NCBI GenBank assembly: GCA_045638525.1
Contig: JAZUBQ010000001.1
Location: 111,954-175,953, forward strand
From: SIG452 sp045638525
GTDB taxonomy: Bacteria > Bacillota > Clostridia > UMGS1840
Length of the DNA stretch: 64,000 bases
Reading direction: 5' to 3'
Shown here: one piece after another, positions 42,859 through 50,517 of the stretch
How positions within the stretch are numbered: the first letter of the stretch is position 1
Layout of the letters: every line of letters begins with the position of its first letter
Made by a program: the position numbers and the translations under genes
The notes under the pieces: generated by a model
Database searches by the model: none
Seen by the model: only the letters and a program-made list of their open reading frames with translations
Told to the model about the DNA's origin: nothing

Positions 42859-43317
42859 ATGAAAAAAACCAAAAAAACTTTGCTATATGCCATTTTAACC
42901 CTTGTCTGGACAGGGGTTATTTTTGCATTTTCCCTGCAACCTGCAAATGCTTCGGCAAGTTTGTCGGGGGGGTTATTGCAACGCCTTCTGGATTTTTTCT
43001 TTCGGTTAACCACCATCAAAATTCAGCCGGAAACCGTTCACTGGTTGTTTCGAAAATTTGCACATCTTGGGGAATTTATGGTGCTTGGAATGCTGTCGTA
43101 TGCTTGGGTTCGCAGTCTGAAAAAAAGCCGGATTTTCTCTTTGGGTTACTGTGTTCTTGTGGCTGTTTCAGATGAAATTATTCAGTTTTTCACAGGTGGA
43201 GGACGCTCTATGCGTCTAACCGATATGGGGATTGACACATTGGGGGCAAGTCTCGGAATTGTTGTGATTTCTGTGCTGTCATACCTTGCAACAAAGCGAA
43301 AAAAGAAACATTCGTGA
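42859..43317 (+). CDS. VanZ-like membrane protein
   Basis: 152 aa from the ATG at 42859 (MKKTKKTLLYAIL); the open frame extends upstream but overlaps UPF0340 and lacks a ribosome site there. Four hydrophobic helices. The VanZ signature is present: FRKFAHLGEFMVLGML and the closing DEIIQFFTGGGRSMRLTDMGIDTLGASLG. VanZ proteins confer low teicoplanin resistance in the vanA cluster, but most chromosomal homologues have no known role; nothing here links it to glycopeptide resistance. Confidence 0.9.
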   Translation: MKKTKKTLLYAILTLVWTGVIFAFSLQPANASASLSGGLLQRLLDFFFRLTTIKIQPETVHWLFRKFAHLGEFMVLGMLSYAWVRSLKKSRIFSLGYCVLVAVSDEIIQFFTGGGRSMRLTDMGIDTLGASLGIVVISVLSYLATKRKKKHS

Positions 43318-43344
43318 AAAAATCCGTTTTTTTCGTCGGATGGT

Positions 43345-43373
43345 TTGACAATTTGATATTTATGTGTTATGAT
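43345..43373 (+). promoter_or_regulatory. Promoter before minD
   Basis: -35 TTGACA (43345-43350), 17-nt spacer, -10 TATGAT (43368-43373) preceded by TGT. Confidence 0.7.
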
Positions 43374-43434
43374 AAAATAAGGTAAAAAAGAAACAAACAA
43401 TGGGTTTGACTTTTTCTTGAAAGGAGGCATACAC

Positions 43435-44178
43435 GTGGGAAAAATTATTGTAGTAGCATCCGGAAAAGGCGGCGTTGGAAAAACCACCGTAACCGCTAAT
43501 TTATCTGCCGCTCTGGCGTTGGAAGGAAAACGTGTGTTGGTGGTTGATACCGACATCGGGTTGCGTAATTTAGACATCATTTTCGGTGTGCAAAGCGTCA
43601 TTGTGTATGATATGACGGATGTATGTGATGAAAAAATTGACCTGATGGATGCCTGCTATCATTTTTCTGATTTCAAAGAACTTTATTTCCTGCCTGCCTC
43701 ACAAACCATTGATAAAGAGGATTTGGACGAAGAAAAATTCGTTGCTATGATAAAAAAAGCGGCAGACCGCTTTGATTTTGTGCTGTTGGATTGCCCTGCC
43801 GGCATTGAAACCGGCACCAAAAACGTGATGAAAACAGCAGACACCATCATCACGGTGGTCACTCCGGATTTTGCATCTTTGCGAGATGCTGACAGACTTC
43901 TCTCAATGTCGGGCGAGTATGGAATCCGTGAAAACTTTGTTATCATCAATAAATTCAACAAAAAGCTTGTCCGCAAAAAGATTATGCCCAATGTGGACGA
44001 AATTTTAAACCGTTTGGGAACGCCGCTTCTCGGCATCTGGTGCTATGAAGAGAGTATGCTCTCGTTCCAGAACCGCGGAAAGCTGATTGTGGAAGATAAA
44101 AAACAAAAATGCGTGAAAGAAATTAAAAATTCCGCAAAACGCTTAATGGGTGAACAAATTCCCATTAAATTACGATAA
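43435..44178 (+). CDS. minD: MinD-like ATPase without adjacent MinC or MinE
   Basis: 247 aa from the GTG at 43435 with AAGGAGG nine nt upstream. Deviant Walker A GKGGVGKTT at 9-17, switch I-type DTDIGLRNLDIIFG, switch II LLDCPAGIETG and the A-box VTPDFASLRDADR typical of MinD. MinD places the division septum by recruiting MinC to the membrane. The usual C-terminal amphipathic membrane helix (FxxRLFG type) is not obvious: the protein ends SAKRLMGEQIPIKLR. minC, minE and rodA, common neighbours in Clostridia, are absent; mgsA, another common neighbour, follows. So it is either a reduced Min system or one whose partners lie elsewhere. Confidence 0.85.
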   Translation: MGKIIVVASGKGGVGKTTVTANLSAALALEGKRVLVVDTDIGLRNLDIIFGVQSVIVYDMTDVCDEKIDLMDACYHFSDFKELYFLPASQTIDKEDLDEEKFVAMIKKAADRFDFVLLDCPAGIETGTKNVMKTADTIITVVTPDFASLRDADRLLSMSGEYGIRENFVIINKFNKKLVRKKIMPNVDEILNRLGTPLLGIWCYEESMLSFQNRGKLIVEDKKQKCVKEIKNSAKRLMGEQIPIKLR

Positions 44179-44220
44179 GAACTCACAAACAAAGAAACCA
44201 GAATGGAGGTTTTACAGACG

Positions 44221-44625
44221 ATGAACATTGCACTTATTGCACACGATCAAAAGAAAGAACTGATGGTTCAATTTGCGATTGCCTATAAGTTCATTTTACA
44301 AAAGCATAATCTGTTTGCCACCGGAACCACCGGCGGTTTGGTTGCAGATGCCACAGGTCTTAATGTGCATCGGTTTTTGTCCGGTCCTCAGGGTGGCGAC
44401 CAGCAGATTGGCGCCCGCATTGCTTACAACGAAATCGACTTGGTTTTGTTTTTCCGTGACCCCTTGACTGCACAGCCTCATGAACCGGATGTTAATGCAC
44501 TGTTTCGTCTGTGTGACGTTCACAACATTCCGCTGGCAACCAACGTGGCAACAGCGGAAGTTCTGATTCAGGGTCTGGAACGTGGCGACTTTGGTTGGCG
44601 TGATATTGTAAATCCCAAACAATAG
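44221..44625 (+). CDS. mgsA: Methylglyoxal synthase
   Basis: 134 aa from the ATG at 44221 after ATGGAGG. Converts dihydroxyacetone phosphate to methylglyoxal and phosphate. Family motifs: IALIAHDQKK (2-11), ATGTTGG (phosphate site), LSGPQGGDQQIGA with the catalytic Asp, and FFRDPLTAQPHEPDV. It allows phosphate release when sugar phosphates accumulate, sensible for a glycan degrader. Stop at 44623-44625 is 3 nt before comEC. Confidence 0.96.
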   Translation: MNIALIAHDQKKELMVQFAIAYKFILQKHNLFATGTTGGLVADATGLNVHRFLSGPQGGDQQIGARIAYNEIDLVLFFRDPLTAQPHEPDVNALFRLCDVHNIPLATNVATAEVLIQGLERGDFGWRDIVNPKQ

Positions 44626-44628
44626 GTC

Positions 44629-46779
44629 ATGTTTCTGACTGCTTGCCTGTTGGCTTGGATTTTCGGAATATTTCTATCAGGATATTTGGGACCAAATATC
44701 CTGGTTTTTATATTACCCCAATTTTTGATTTTACTTCCCCTGTCTCACCGTATTGTGATGGGTCCTTGGTTTGACAATGGAGAAAAATATAAAAAAGTCA
44801 TCCAATGCTTTTTCTGTGTGGCTCTTTGTTGGCTGGGAGCCATTTCCTATTCGTTTTATGAAACCCGTGGCTATCTGGATGCTGTGGAATTTAAAAATTC
44901 TGCCCCTTCTTCCGTTTCGGGAGTCATTGTCAGCGAAGTTTCGTCCTATGATGGCACAAACTATTTCTATCTGAAAGAAGATAGCGGAAGAAAACTGAGA
45001 GTCACCGTTCGCACCAAATGTTCTCTGTTTCCCGGTCAACATATCACATTGGAAGACCCCACACTCGTTCCGGTCAATGTAACCAATAAACAACTGCAAT
45101 CCACAAAGAAATTTCTGGGAAACGGTGCCACCTTAACCGCAACCTTTCCCTACGATGCCAATGTTACCGTTAACGGCATCAAAAAACCTCTGCTTTATTA
45201 TGCAAAGCTGGCAAGAACCCGGACAGCTAAGCTGTTTTCTCGGGTATTCCCCTCTGAAATTTCAGGATTGCTGACTTCTCTCATCAGCTCTGACAAATCG
45301 GGACTGACCGACGAATTGTATGACAACTTTATTGCAACCGGCTCCATTCACATTTTGGTGGTGTCAGGAATGCATTTTAACTATCTGGCAGGTGCCATAT
45401 TTTTTCTGCTTGGCTTTTTCTTGCAAAGTCGTCGGAAAAAGCTGTTACTGACCCTTCCGCTTTTGTTGGTATTTGCCCTGTTTACCGGCGGAACTCTGCC
45501 GGTGATTCGTGCCTTTTGTATGACGGCTTTGCTCTTTGTGGGCGATTTATGTTATCAAAAACGGCTGGATTCTTCTGTCACGGTTGTGACACTTGCCGGC
45601 ATATTTTTACTATTTTCGCCTACGCTGATCTGGAATCCGTCGTTTCTGCTCTCTTTTGGAGCAACCCTCGGAATCACTTGGTTTTACCGTCCTGTCAACG
45701 AAAAACTCGGGTGGATTCCCTCGGGATTTCTTCGTTCCTATCTTGCGTTACAACTGTCGGTGCAAATGTTTACCTTGCCCATCATCTGCTACTTTTTTGC
45801 ACGGATTTCCAAAATCAGTTTTCTCACCAATATCTTACTGGCACCTTTGGTACCCATTGTGCTGATGTTGGCAATGCTTCTTCCCTTCACTGTGAAAATT
45901 CCGCTCGTTTCCCAAGGAGTTATCTTATTGACACGTCGGATTTCCACGTTGTTCTTATGGTGTGTGAAAACCACGGCAAATCTTTGGGAACCCTTACGCA
46001 TTTCTTGTAGCGAAATCACGTTTTTATGCTTACTGGGACTTGGCGGTTGTCTGTTTTTTATGAAAAATGCCAAATCCCGTAGTCAAAGAATCGCCTTTTT
46101 AACAGCCTTTTGCTTATTCTTTATTACAGGCGTTGGCTATTGGATTCTGCCACCCGACAAACAGCAGGCAGAAATCACCTTTTTCGGAGCTTCCAACACC
46201 CAATCAGCATCCATTTGTACCGAGAAAAACCGTTTGATTTTATACGGCACAATGAAGGATATCCGAAATGCACGATATTCTGCCAATTTCCCGGAAGGAA
46301 CACCGATTTCTGTACTGATTTTAACCAATCTTTCCGACCCGAAACTTTTGCATGAATTCCTTGCAACCAATCCTGTTGGACAGGTGGTTTTGCCCGAAGC
46401 TTACCGTGAAATCTGGAACTCCCCTTGTCCCGTAGTGTTTTGCAAATCCAATCTTAACACAAAGATCGACGACATGAAGCTTTCTATCATCACTGACGGA
46501 ACGGCTTTTCAAGAAGTGGAATTTTGCTATGAAGAAACGATCTTTTCCTTCACTTCGGATGCCGGATATTTATTGGAACACTGGCATGAAAATCCATACA
46601 AATACTGGATTTACAATTTCAAACGAACTGGAAAAGATGCCCGCCAGGTTGCAACGCTCCCCATAGGAGAACGGCTCTTTTCCAAAAAACCGTGGCATCC
46701 CGACGGCAAACAATACGATAACACATCTCTCATCTATATCGACCATGTCGGCCTGTCGATGCAAGGGCTGACAGAATAG
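44629..46779 (+). CDS. comEC: ComEC/Rec2-like DNA channel protein with degenerate C-terminal domain
   Basis: 716 aa. N-terminal membrane helices and an OB-like DUF4131 part (about 1-190), then the Competence domain (about 210-500) with LLTSLISSDKSGL, GSIHILVVSGMH and FTGGTLPVIRAFCMTALL. This forms the membrane channel for single-stranded DNA in transformation. The last 220 residues sit where ComEC proteins carry a metallo-beta-lactamase domain, but the HxHxDH metal motif is missing (LILTNLSDPKLLHEFL at that place). So nuclease activity is unlikely. Start is the ATG four nt after mgsA stop, and holA follows 10 nt later. Confidence 0.88.
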   Translation: MFLTACLLAWIFGIFLSGYLGPNILVFILPQFLILLPLSHRIVMGPWFDNGEKYKKVIQCFFCVALCWLGAISYSFYETRGYLDAVEFKNSAPSSVSGVIVSEVSSYDGTNYFYLKEDSGRKLRVTVRTKCSLFPGQHITLEDPTLVPVNVTNKQLQSTKKFLGNGATLTATFPYDANVTVNGIKKPLLYYAKLARTRTAKLFSRVFPSEISGLLTSLISSDKSGLTDELYDNFIATGSIHILVVSGMHFNYLAGAIFFLLGFFLQSRRKKLLLTLPLLLVFALFTGGTLPVIRAFCMTALLFVGDLCYQKRLDSSVTVVTLAGIFLLFSPTLIWNPSFLLSFGATLGITWFYRPVNEKLGWIPSGFLRSYLALQLSVQMFTLPIICYFFARISKISFLTNILLAPLVPIVLMLAMLLPFTVKIPLVSQGVILLTRRISTLFLWCVKTTANLWEPLRISCSEITFLCLLGLGGCLFFMKNAKSRSQRIAFLTAFCLFFITGVGYWILPPDKQQAEITFFGASNTQSASICTEKNRLILYGTMKDIRNARYSANFPEGTPISVLILTNLSDPKLLHEFLATNPVGQVVLPEAYREIWNSPCPVVFCKSNLNTKIDDMKLSIITDGTAFQEVEFCYEETIFSFTSDAGYLLEHWHENPYKYWIYNFKRTGKDARQVATLPIGERLFSKKPWHPDGKQYDNTSLIYIDHVGLSMQGLTE

Positions 46780-46788
46780 GAGTCAGTT

Positions 46789-47799
46789 ATGGACTTAAAA
46801 TCTCTGAATCAAACCATCAACAACCGAAATTTTTCTTCCTTGTATTTTTTCTATGGAGAAGAAGACTATCTGAAAGAATTTTACTGCAATCGAATCATTC
46901 AGACTGTGGTAGACGACAGTTTGGCTTGTTTTAATTTGTTTCACTATCAAAATCCTCCCACACCGGAAGAATTGGTCAATGCTATGGAGCAACCTCCCGT
47001 TATGGCGGATTATAAAGTAATTTATCTGAACGAATTAGACATTTTAAAATGCGACAGCGCTTTTCGGGAAACTCTGTTAAAACAACTGGAGGAACCGGCT
47101 GAATTTTTAATTGTTCTCATTCGGGAAACCACAGCAGACAAACGTTCCCGTCTTTGGAATCTGGTGCAAAAAAAAGGGGAAACCATTGAATGTAAATATC
47201 CCTCCGATGGGGATATGCGGGCATTTATCAATCGGGAATTTCAAAAACGAGGCAAAAAAATTTCGGCTCCTCTGATTGAAAAAATCCTGAGAGAACAGGA
47301 ACCCAAAATGCACTCCGTGTTAAACCTCATCGAAACTGTTTGTGCTTATTTACAGGACATGGAAACCGTCAGCGAGCAAAGTCTGGACCGTTTTATTCAA
47401 AAATCACTGGAAACGGTGGTGTTTGACTTATCGGAAGCATTGGTCAACCGCAAAAAAGAAGAGGCCTATACCCTGTTAAACAAACTAAAGCTCAATCAGA
47501 CCAAAAACCCACCCCAGGTTTTGTTTTCCCTTCTGACCCGGCACATTTCGGGGTTATATCTCACCACGGTGGGGCAACAGGAAGGAATCCCGACCCAGGA
47601 AATTAAAAAACTGATTGGGAAAAATACCCCTGATTTTGTCATTTCCAAATATCTTCGTCAAGCAAAAAATATTCCTCCCAGAAAACTGGAGACATTGATT
47701 GCTTTCTGCTCCGATATGGATTATAAGTTAAAAAGCGGAAAAATTTCGGACCCTTATTTATTGATTGATACCTTATTTTTAAAATTCTGGGATATTTAA
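46789..47799 (+). CDS. holA: DNA polymerase III delta subunit
   Basis: 336 aa. HolA opens and loads the sliding clamp as part of the clamp loader. Visible features: N-terminal LYFFYGEEDYLKEFY (about 18-32), a central DMRAFINREFQKRGKKIS and the helical C-terminus with LLTRHISGLYLTTVGQQEGIPTQEIKKLIG. The order comEC-holA is standard in Firmicutes. Ribosome site ATAGGAGTC before the ATG at 46789. Confidence 0.94.
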   Translation: MDLKSLNQTINNRNFSSLYFFYGEEDYLKEFYCNRIIQTVVDDSLACFNLFHYQNPPTPEELVNAMEQPPVMADYKVIYLNELDILKCDSAFRETLLKQLEEPAEFLIVLIRETTADKRSRLWNLVQKKGETIECKYPSDGDMRAFINREFQKRGKKISAPLIEKILREQEPKMHSVLNLIETVCAYLQDMETVSEQSLDRFIQKSLETVVFDLSEALVNRKKEEAYTLLNKLKLNQTKNPPQVLFSLLTRHISGLYLTTVGQQEGIPTQEIKKLIGKNTPDFVISKYLRQAKNIPPRKLETLIAFCSDMDYKLKSGKISDPYLLIDTLFLKFWDI

Positions 47800-47847
47800 T
47801 TCTTTTATTTTTTACTGATTTTTTTGATTGGGAAAGGAGCGTCCAAA

Positions 47848-48783
47848 ATGGCATTGTTTGTAGAAACCATCAACGGAATATTGCCGGTTTTTTTGGTAAT
47901 TTTTTTGGGTGCTCTCTTAAACCGACTGCGTTTTTTCTCAGAAGTTACCAAGGATGAAATCGTGAAACTGGTCTACTATGTGGGCACTCCCGCTCTGCTT
48001 TTTCATACGGTTGCCAAGGCAAATCTGTATCAGTCCTTTCATCCCCGATTTATTCTGTTTTTGCTCTGTGCTATCTTAAGCTATCTGTTTTTTTTGATTT
48101 GGATTTGTTTTGGAATCAAAAATCCTGCGAAAAAAGCCGCCGTTGTTCAAATCGGATTCCGTTCTAATTTTGCCATCGTGGGTATGCCTCTGGCAATCAA
48201 TCTGATGGCGGAAGAAGGCGTTCTTATTACTGCAATTTCTCTGGCTTTTGTCACCATTCTTTACAATGTTTCGGCTGTTTTTCTTTTATCTTACTACGGA
48301 AAACAGGAAAAAAGTCTGCCGAAGCTGTTGCTTGGTGCCTTAAAAAATCCGCTCATTATCGGTACGCTATTTGGTCTTTTGTTTTCCCTTTGTGAATGGA
48401 AACTTCCCATCATTGCTGAAAAAAGTCTGGAAACTTTGGGCTCCATTGCCACCTCAATGGGACTTCTGATGATTGGCTCCACCATCACCGTTGCAGGATT
48501 TCAATCCAACAAATGCTACATTCTTCTGGCTGTTTTCTTCCGGAATCTCTTGGCTCCCGTTCTGTTTCTGGGAACGGCTGTTTTATTGGGATTTCGGGGC
48601 AATTTCCTTATCATCACCGCAATTTTAAGTGCTACTCCTGCGGCAATCAACTGCTTTGTGATGGCAAAAAAAATGGGTGCTGATGCGGATATCTCCGCCT
48701 ATGGAGTTTCCCTGACTGCCCTTTGCAGTATTGTGAGCATTTTTTGCTCGGTATACCTTCTAAAATTCTTTGGATTGGCGTGA
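47848..48783 (+). CDS. AEC-family auxin-efflux-carrier-like transporter
   Basis: 311 aa from the ATG at 47848 with AAAGGAGCG upstream; an upstream TTG in frame precedes that ribosome site. About ten membrane helices. Family marks: VFLVIFLGALLNRLRF at the start, YVGTPALLFHTVA, FRSNFAIVGMPLA and the closing ATPAAINCFVMAKKMGADADISAYGVSLTAL. AEC carriers move small carboxylates or amino acids; the substrate here is unknown. Confidence 0.9.
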   Translation: MALFVETINGILPVFLVIFLGALLNRLRFFSEVTKDEIVKLVYYVGTPALLFHTVAKANLYQSFHPRFILFLLCAILSYLFFLIWICFGIKNPAKKAAVVQIGFRSNFAIVGMPLAINLMAEEGVLITAISLAFVTILYNVSAVFLLSYYGKQEKSLPKLLLGALKNPLIIGTLFGLLFSLCEWKLPIIAEKSLETLGSIATSMGLLMIGSTITVAGFQSNKCYILLAVFFRNLLAPVLFLGTAVLLGFRGNFLIITAILSATPAAINCFVMAKKMGADADISAYGVSLTALCSIVSIFCSVYLLKFFGLA

Positions 48784-48787
48784 AAAA

Positions 48788-49474
48788 ATGAAATTGTTTC
48801 CAACCCTTTGTCCTTTTTGTGAAACCCCTGTTACCACGGGTGACTATGTATGTGAAAGCTGTCGCAAAGAGCTTTCGTCCTATCAGAAACTTTTAAAGTG
48901 TCCTTTATGCGGACGTCCAACCCAAATGGCAGGAATCTGCAAAATTTGCGACGAAAATTCCCCGAAATTTGATTTGGCAATTTCTTGTCAGAAATATGAA
49001 GGCATTTTTAAAGATGCGCTTCTTTCCTATAAATTTAACCGTGAGTTCTATCGGGCAAAAGCCTTTTCCAAACTGATGGCAGAATCCTTTTTAAAACTTG
49101 GCGTTTTGGCAGATTGCATCACAGCGGTTCCCTCAGACCCCTTTACAGTTTTAAAACGGGGCTACAATTCGCCGGTTGAGTTGGCGTTTTTGCTAAAAAA
49201 ATTATTGAAACTTCCCTTTTATCCCACCTTACTCCGGAAGAAATGGTTTGTCAAACGACAAGCCACCTTAAACCGAAAAGAACGACTCTCCAATGTGAAA
49301 GGGAATTTTCTTTTTACAAAACGACTGCAAAAACGCATCGAAGGCAAACGAATTCTCTTAATTGATGATGTTATGACAACCGGCTCCACCATCAATGAAT
49401 GTAGCAAAATCCTGAAAGCCAACGGTGCCAAAGCAGTCTATGTGGTTACGCTTTTGGGAACTACATTGGACTGA
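48788..49474 (+). CDS. comF: ComF-like phosphoribosyltransferase-fold protein
   Basis: 228 aa from the ATG at 48788, four nt after the AEC stop; ribosome site weak, so translation may be coupled. Zinc-finger Cys pairs CPFC, CESC, CPLC and CKIC occupy about 8-55. The PRTase-like fold follows, with AVPSDPFTVLKRGYN and the PRPP-loop LLIDDVMTTGSTINEC near 193-208. ComF proteins assist DNA uptake in competent Gram-positives; together with comEC upstream this keeps part of a competence set here. Confidence 0.9.
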   Translation: MKLFPTLCPFCETPVTTGDYVCESCRKELSSYQKLLKCPLCGRPTQMAGICKICDENSPKFDLAISCQKYEGIFKDALLSYKFNREFYRAKAFSKLMAESFLKLGVLADCITAVPSDPFTVLKRGYNSPVELAFLLKKLLKLPFYPTLLRKKWFVKRQATLNRKERLSNVKGNFLFTKRLQKRIEGKRILLIDDVMTTGSTINECSKILKANGAKAVYVVTLLGTTLD

Positions 49475-49530
49475 TTTTCACTAAAACCCCTTAAAATTTC
49501 ACACTTTTTTAAAAAAATTTCAATTATATC

Positions 49531-49559
49531 TTGATTTTTTTAAAAATGTATGCTATAAT
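49531..49559 (+). promoter_or_regulatory. Promoter of tRNA-Pro
   Basis: -35 TTGATT (49531-49536), 17-nt spacer, extended -10 TGCTATAAT (49551-49559). Start expected near 49567. Confidence 0.75.
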
Positions 49560-49588
49560 ATCGTCTGTCCGTGAAGAAACGGACATTT

Positions 49589-49665
<77 letters not shown>

Positions 49666-49874
49666 AAAAAAGAGCAGTACCGCAAGGTATCTGTTCTTTT
49701 TTTATTTCAATCAAAAAACAGGATTTGAACCTTAAGAAGGCAACAAGCGTTAAAAAAAGTTGCCAATGGCAAGTTTTTAGCGAAGTTGGTGCGCAAGGCG
49801 GGTACCGAAGCCGTAGGCTTGGGTCGCCGAGCAGACAAGACGCCATTGGCGACTGTATCCTGTTATCCCGACCA
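49666..49874 (+). repeat. 209-bp segment bounded by a duplicated tRNA-Pro 3' end
   Basis: ATCCTGTTATCCCGACCA occurs at the tRNA end (49648-49665) and again at 49857-49874. The sequence between holds the tRNA terminator, an inverted copy of the T-arm (AACAGGATTTGAACC near 49716-49730) and GC-rich stems (for example GCCGTAGGCTTGGG region). No ORF of note. Looks like the trace of an integration or duplication at the tRNA gene. Confidence 0.6.
49669..49704 (+). terminator. Terminator after tRNA-Pro
   Basis: AGAGCAGTACC / GGTATCTGTTCT imperfect stem with GCAA loop, followed by T7. Confidence 0.75.
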
Positions 49875-49875
49875 G

Positions 49876-49907
49876 AAAAAAGCATCGACATTTGTCGATG
49901 CTTTTTT
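49876..49907 (+). terminator. Second intrinsic terminator
   Basis: AAAAAAGCATCGACA pairs with TGTCGATGCTTTTTT around a short loop, directly after the duplicated tRNA end. It gives the duplicate the same tRNA-end-then-terminator layout as the real gene. Confidence 0.8.
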
Positions 49908-49931
49908 CAACGAAATAAATCCTTTCAGGAT

Positions 49932-50093
49932 TTGTGAAATGCCCTACGGGCGTGAAATATTGCTACGCAATGTGAAATACGCCTTGCGGCGTGTGGATTT
50001 ATTTCATTTCACTTGATGCTTTAGCATCGAATTTCACAATTTACGGAGTAAATTATTTCACATCTACGGAGTTGATATTTCACTTTATAGACA
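49932..50093. repeat. Array of small hairpins separated by TGAAAT / ATTTCAC
   Basis: On the left, TGAAAT precedes hairpins GCCCTACGGGC, ATTGCTACGCAAT and ACGCCTTGCGGCGT. On the right, hairpins GATGCTTTAGCATC, AATTTACGGAGTAAATT and ATCTACGGAGTTGAT are each followed by ATTTCAC. The two halves are inverted around about 50000-50015, so the whole is one large dyad. It ends about 45 nt before the four-helix-bundle gene. Confidence 0.75.
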
Positions 50094-50139
50094 GATTATA
50101 TTGAGTTTTGTTATAATAACCGTAAGGAGTTGATAGGTT

Positions 50140-50517
50140 ATGGCTGAATCCAAATTAAGAAATCTGTCAGTTGAGTTTTCTGTCAAGATAATTAAATTAT
50201 GTGAAAATATCAAAGGACACTATTCTCTAACCAATCAATTTGAGCGTAGTGCTACTTCCATTGGAGCAAATATTCACGAAGCGAATTATGCCCAAAGCAA
50301 AAACGATTTTATTTCCAAATTACAAATAGCTCTTAAGGAATGCTATGAAACAGAATATTGGTTAGAGTTGTTCGTGAAATCTGATTTATTAGACAGAAAA
50401 AAGCATCAATCTTGTTCCTTGCGGCTTAAAAACATTTTACTTGCCGAGTTTTTCCTGGTCGTTTTTACGGATTTCCACTCGTCTGATTTTACCGCTGATT
50501 GTTTTGGGAAGTTCTGA
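50140..50517 (+). pseudogene. Four-helix-bundle (S23/IVP-type) protein, C-terminus lost
   Basis: The first about 90 residues match the four-helix-bundle family found as intervening-sequence proteins (LRNLSVEFSVKIIKL, LTNQFERSATSIGANIHEANYAQSKNDFISKL, ALKECYETEYWLELF). After LLDRKKHQS the frame leaves the family pattern (CSLRLKNILLAEFF...) and reads through the antisense of the acyl-CoA synthetase end, which overlaps by 81 nt. So the last helix is missing or replaced. Ribosome site AAGGAG before ATG 50140. The hairpin array upstream is part of the same accessory patch. Function of the family outside rRNA insertions is unknown. Confidence 0.7.

Noticed and set aside
42859..43317. Glycopeptide-resistance gene
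   Set aside because: VanZ-like proteins are widespread in Clostridia; no vanHAXRS genes are present, so no resistance claim is made.
49666..49874. A second tRNA gene after tRNA-Pro
   Set aside because: Only the last 18 nt match; no acceptor 5' half, D-arm or anticodon arm can be drawn.
49932..50093. CRISPR array
   Set aside because: The units are hairpins with changing sequence and short TGAAAT/ATTTCAC spacers that invert in the middle; there are no constant long repeats and no cas genes.
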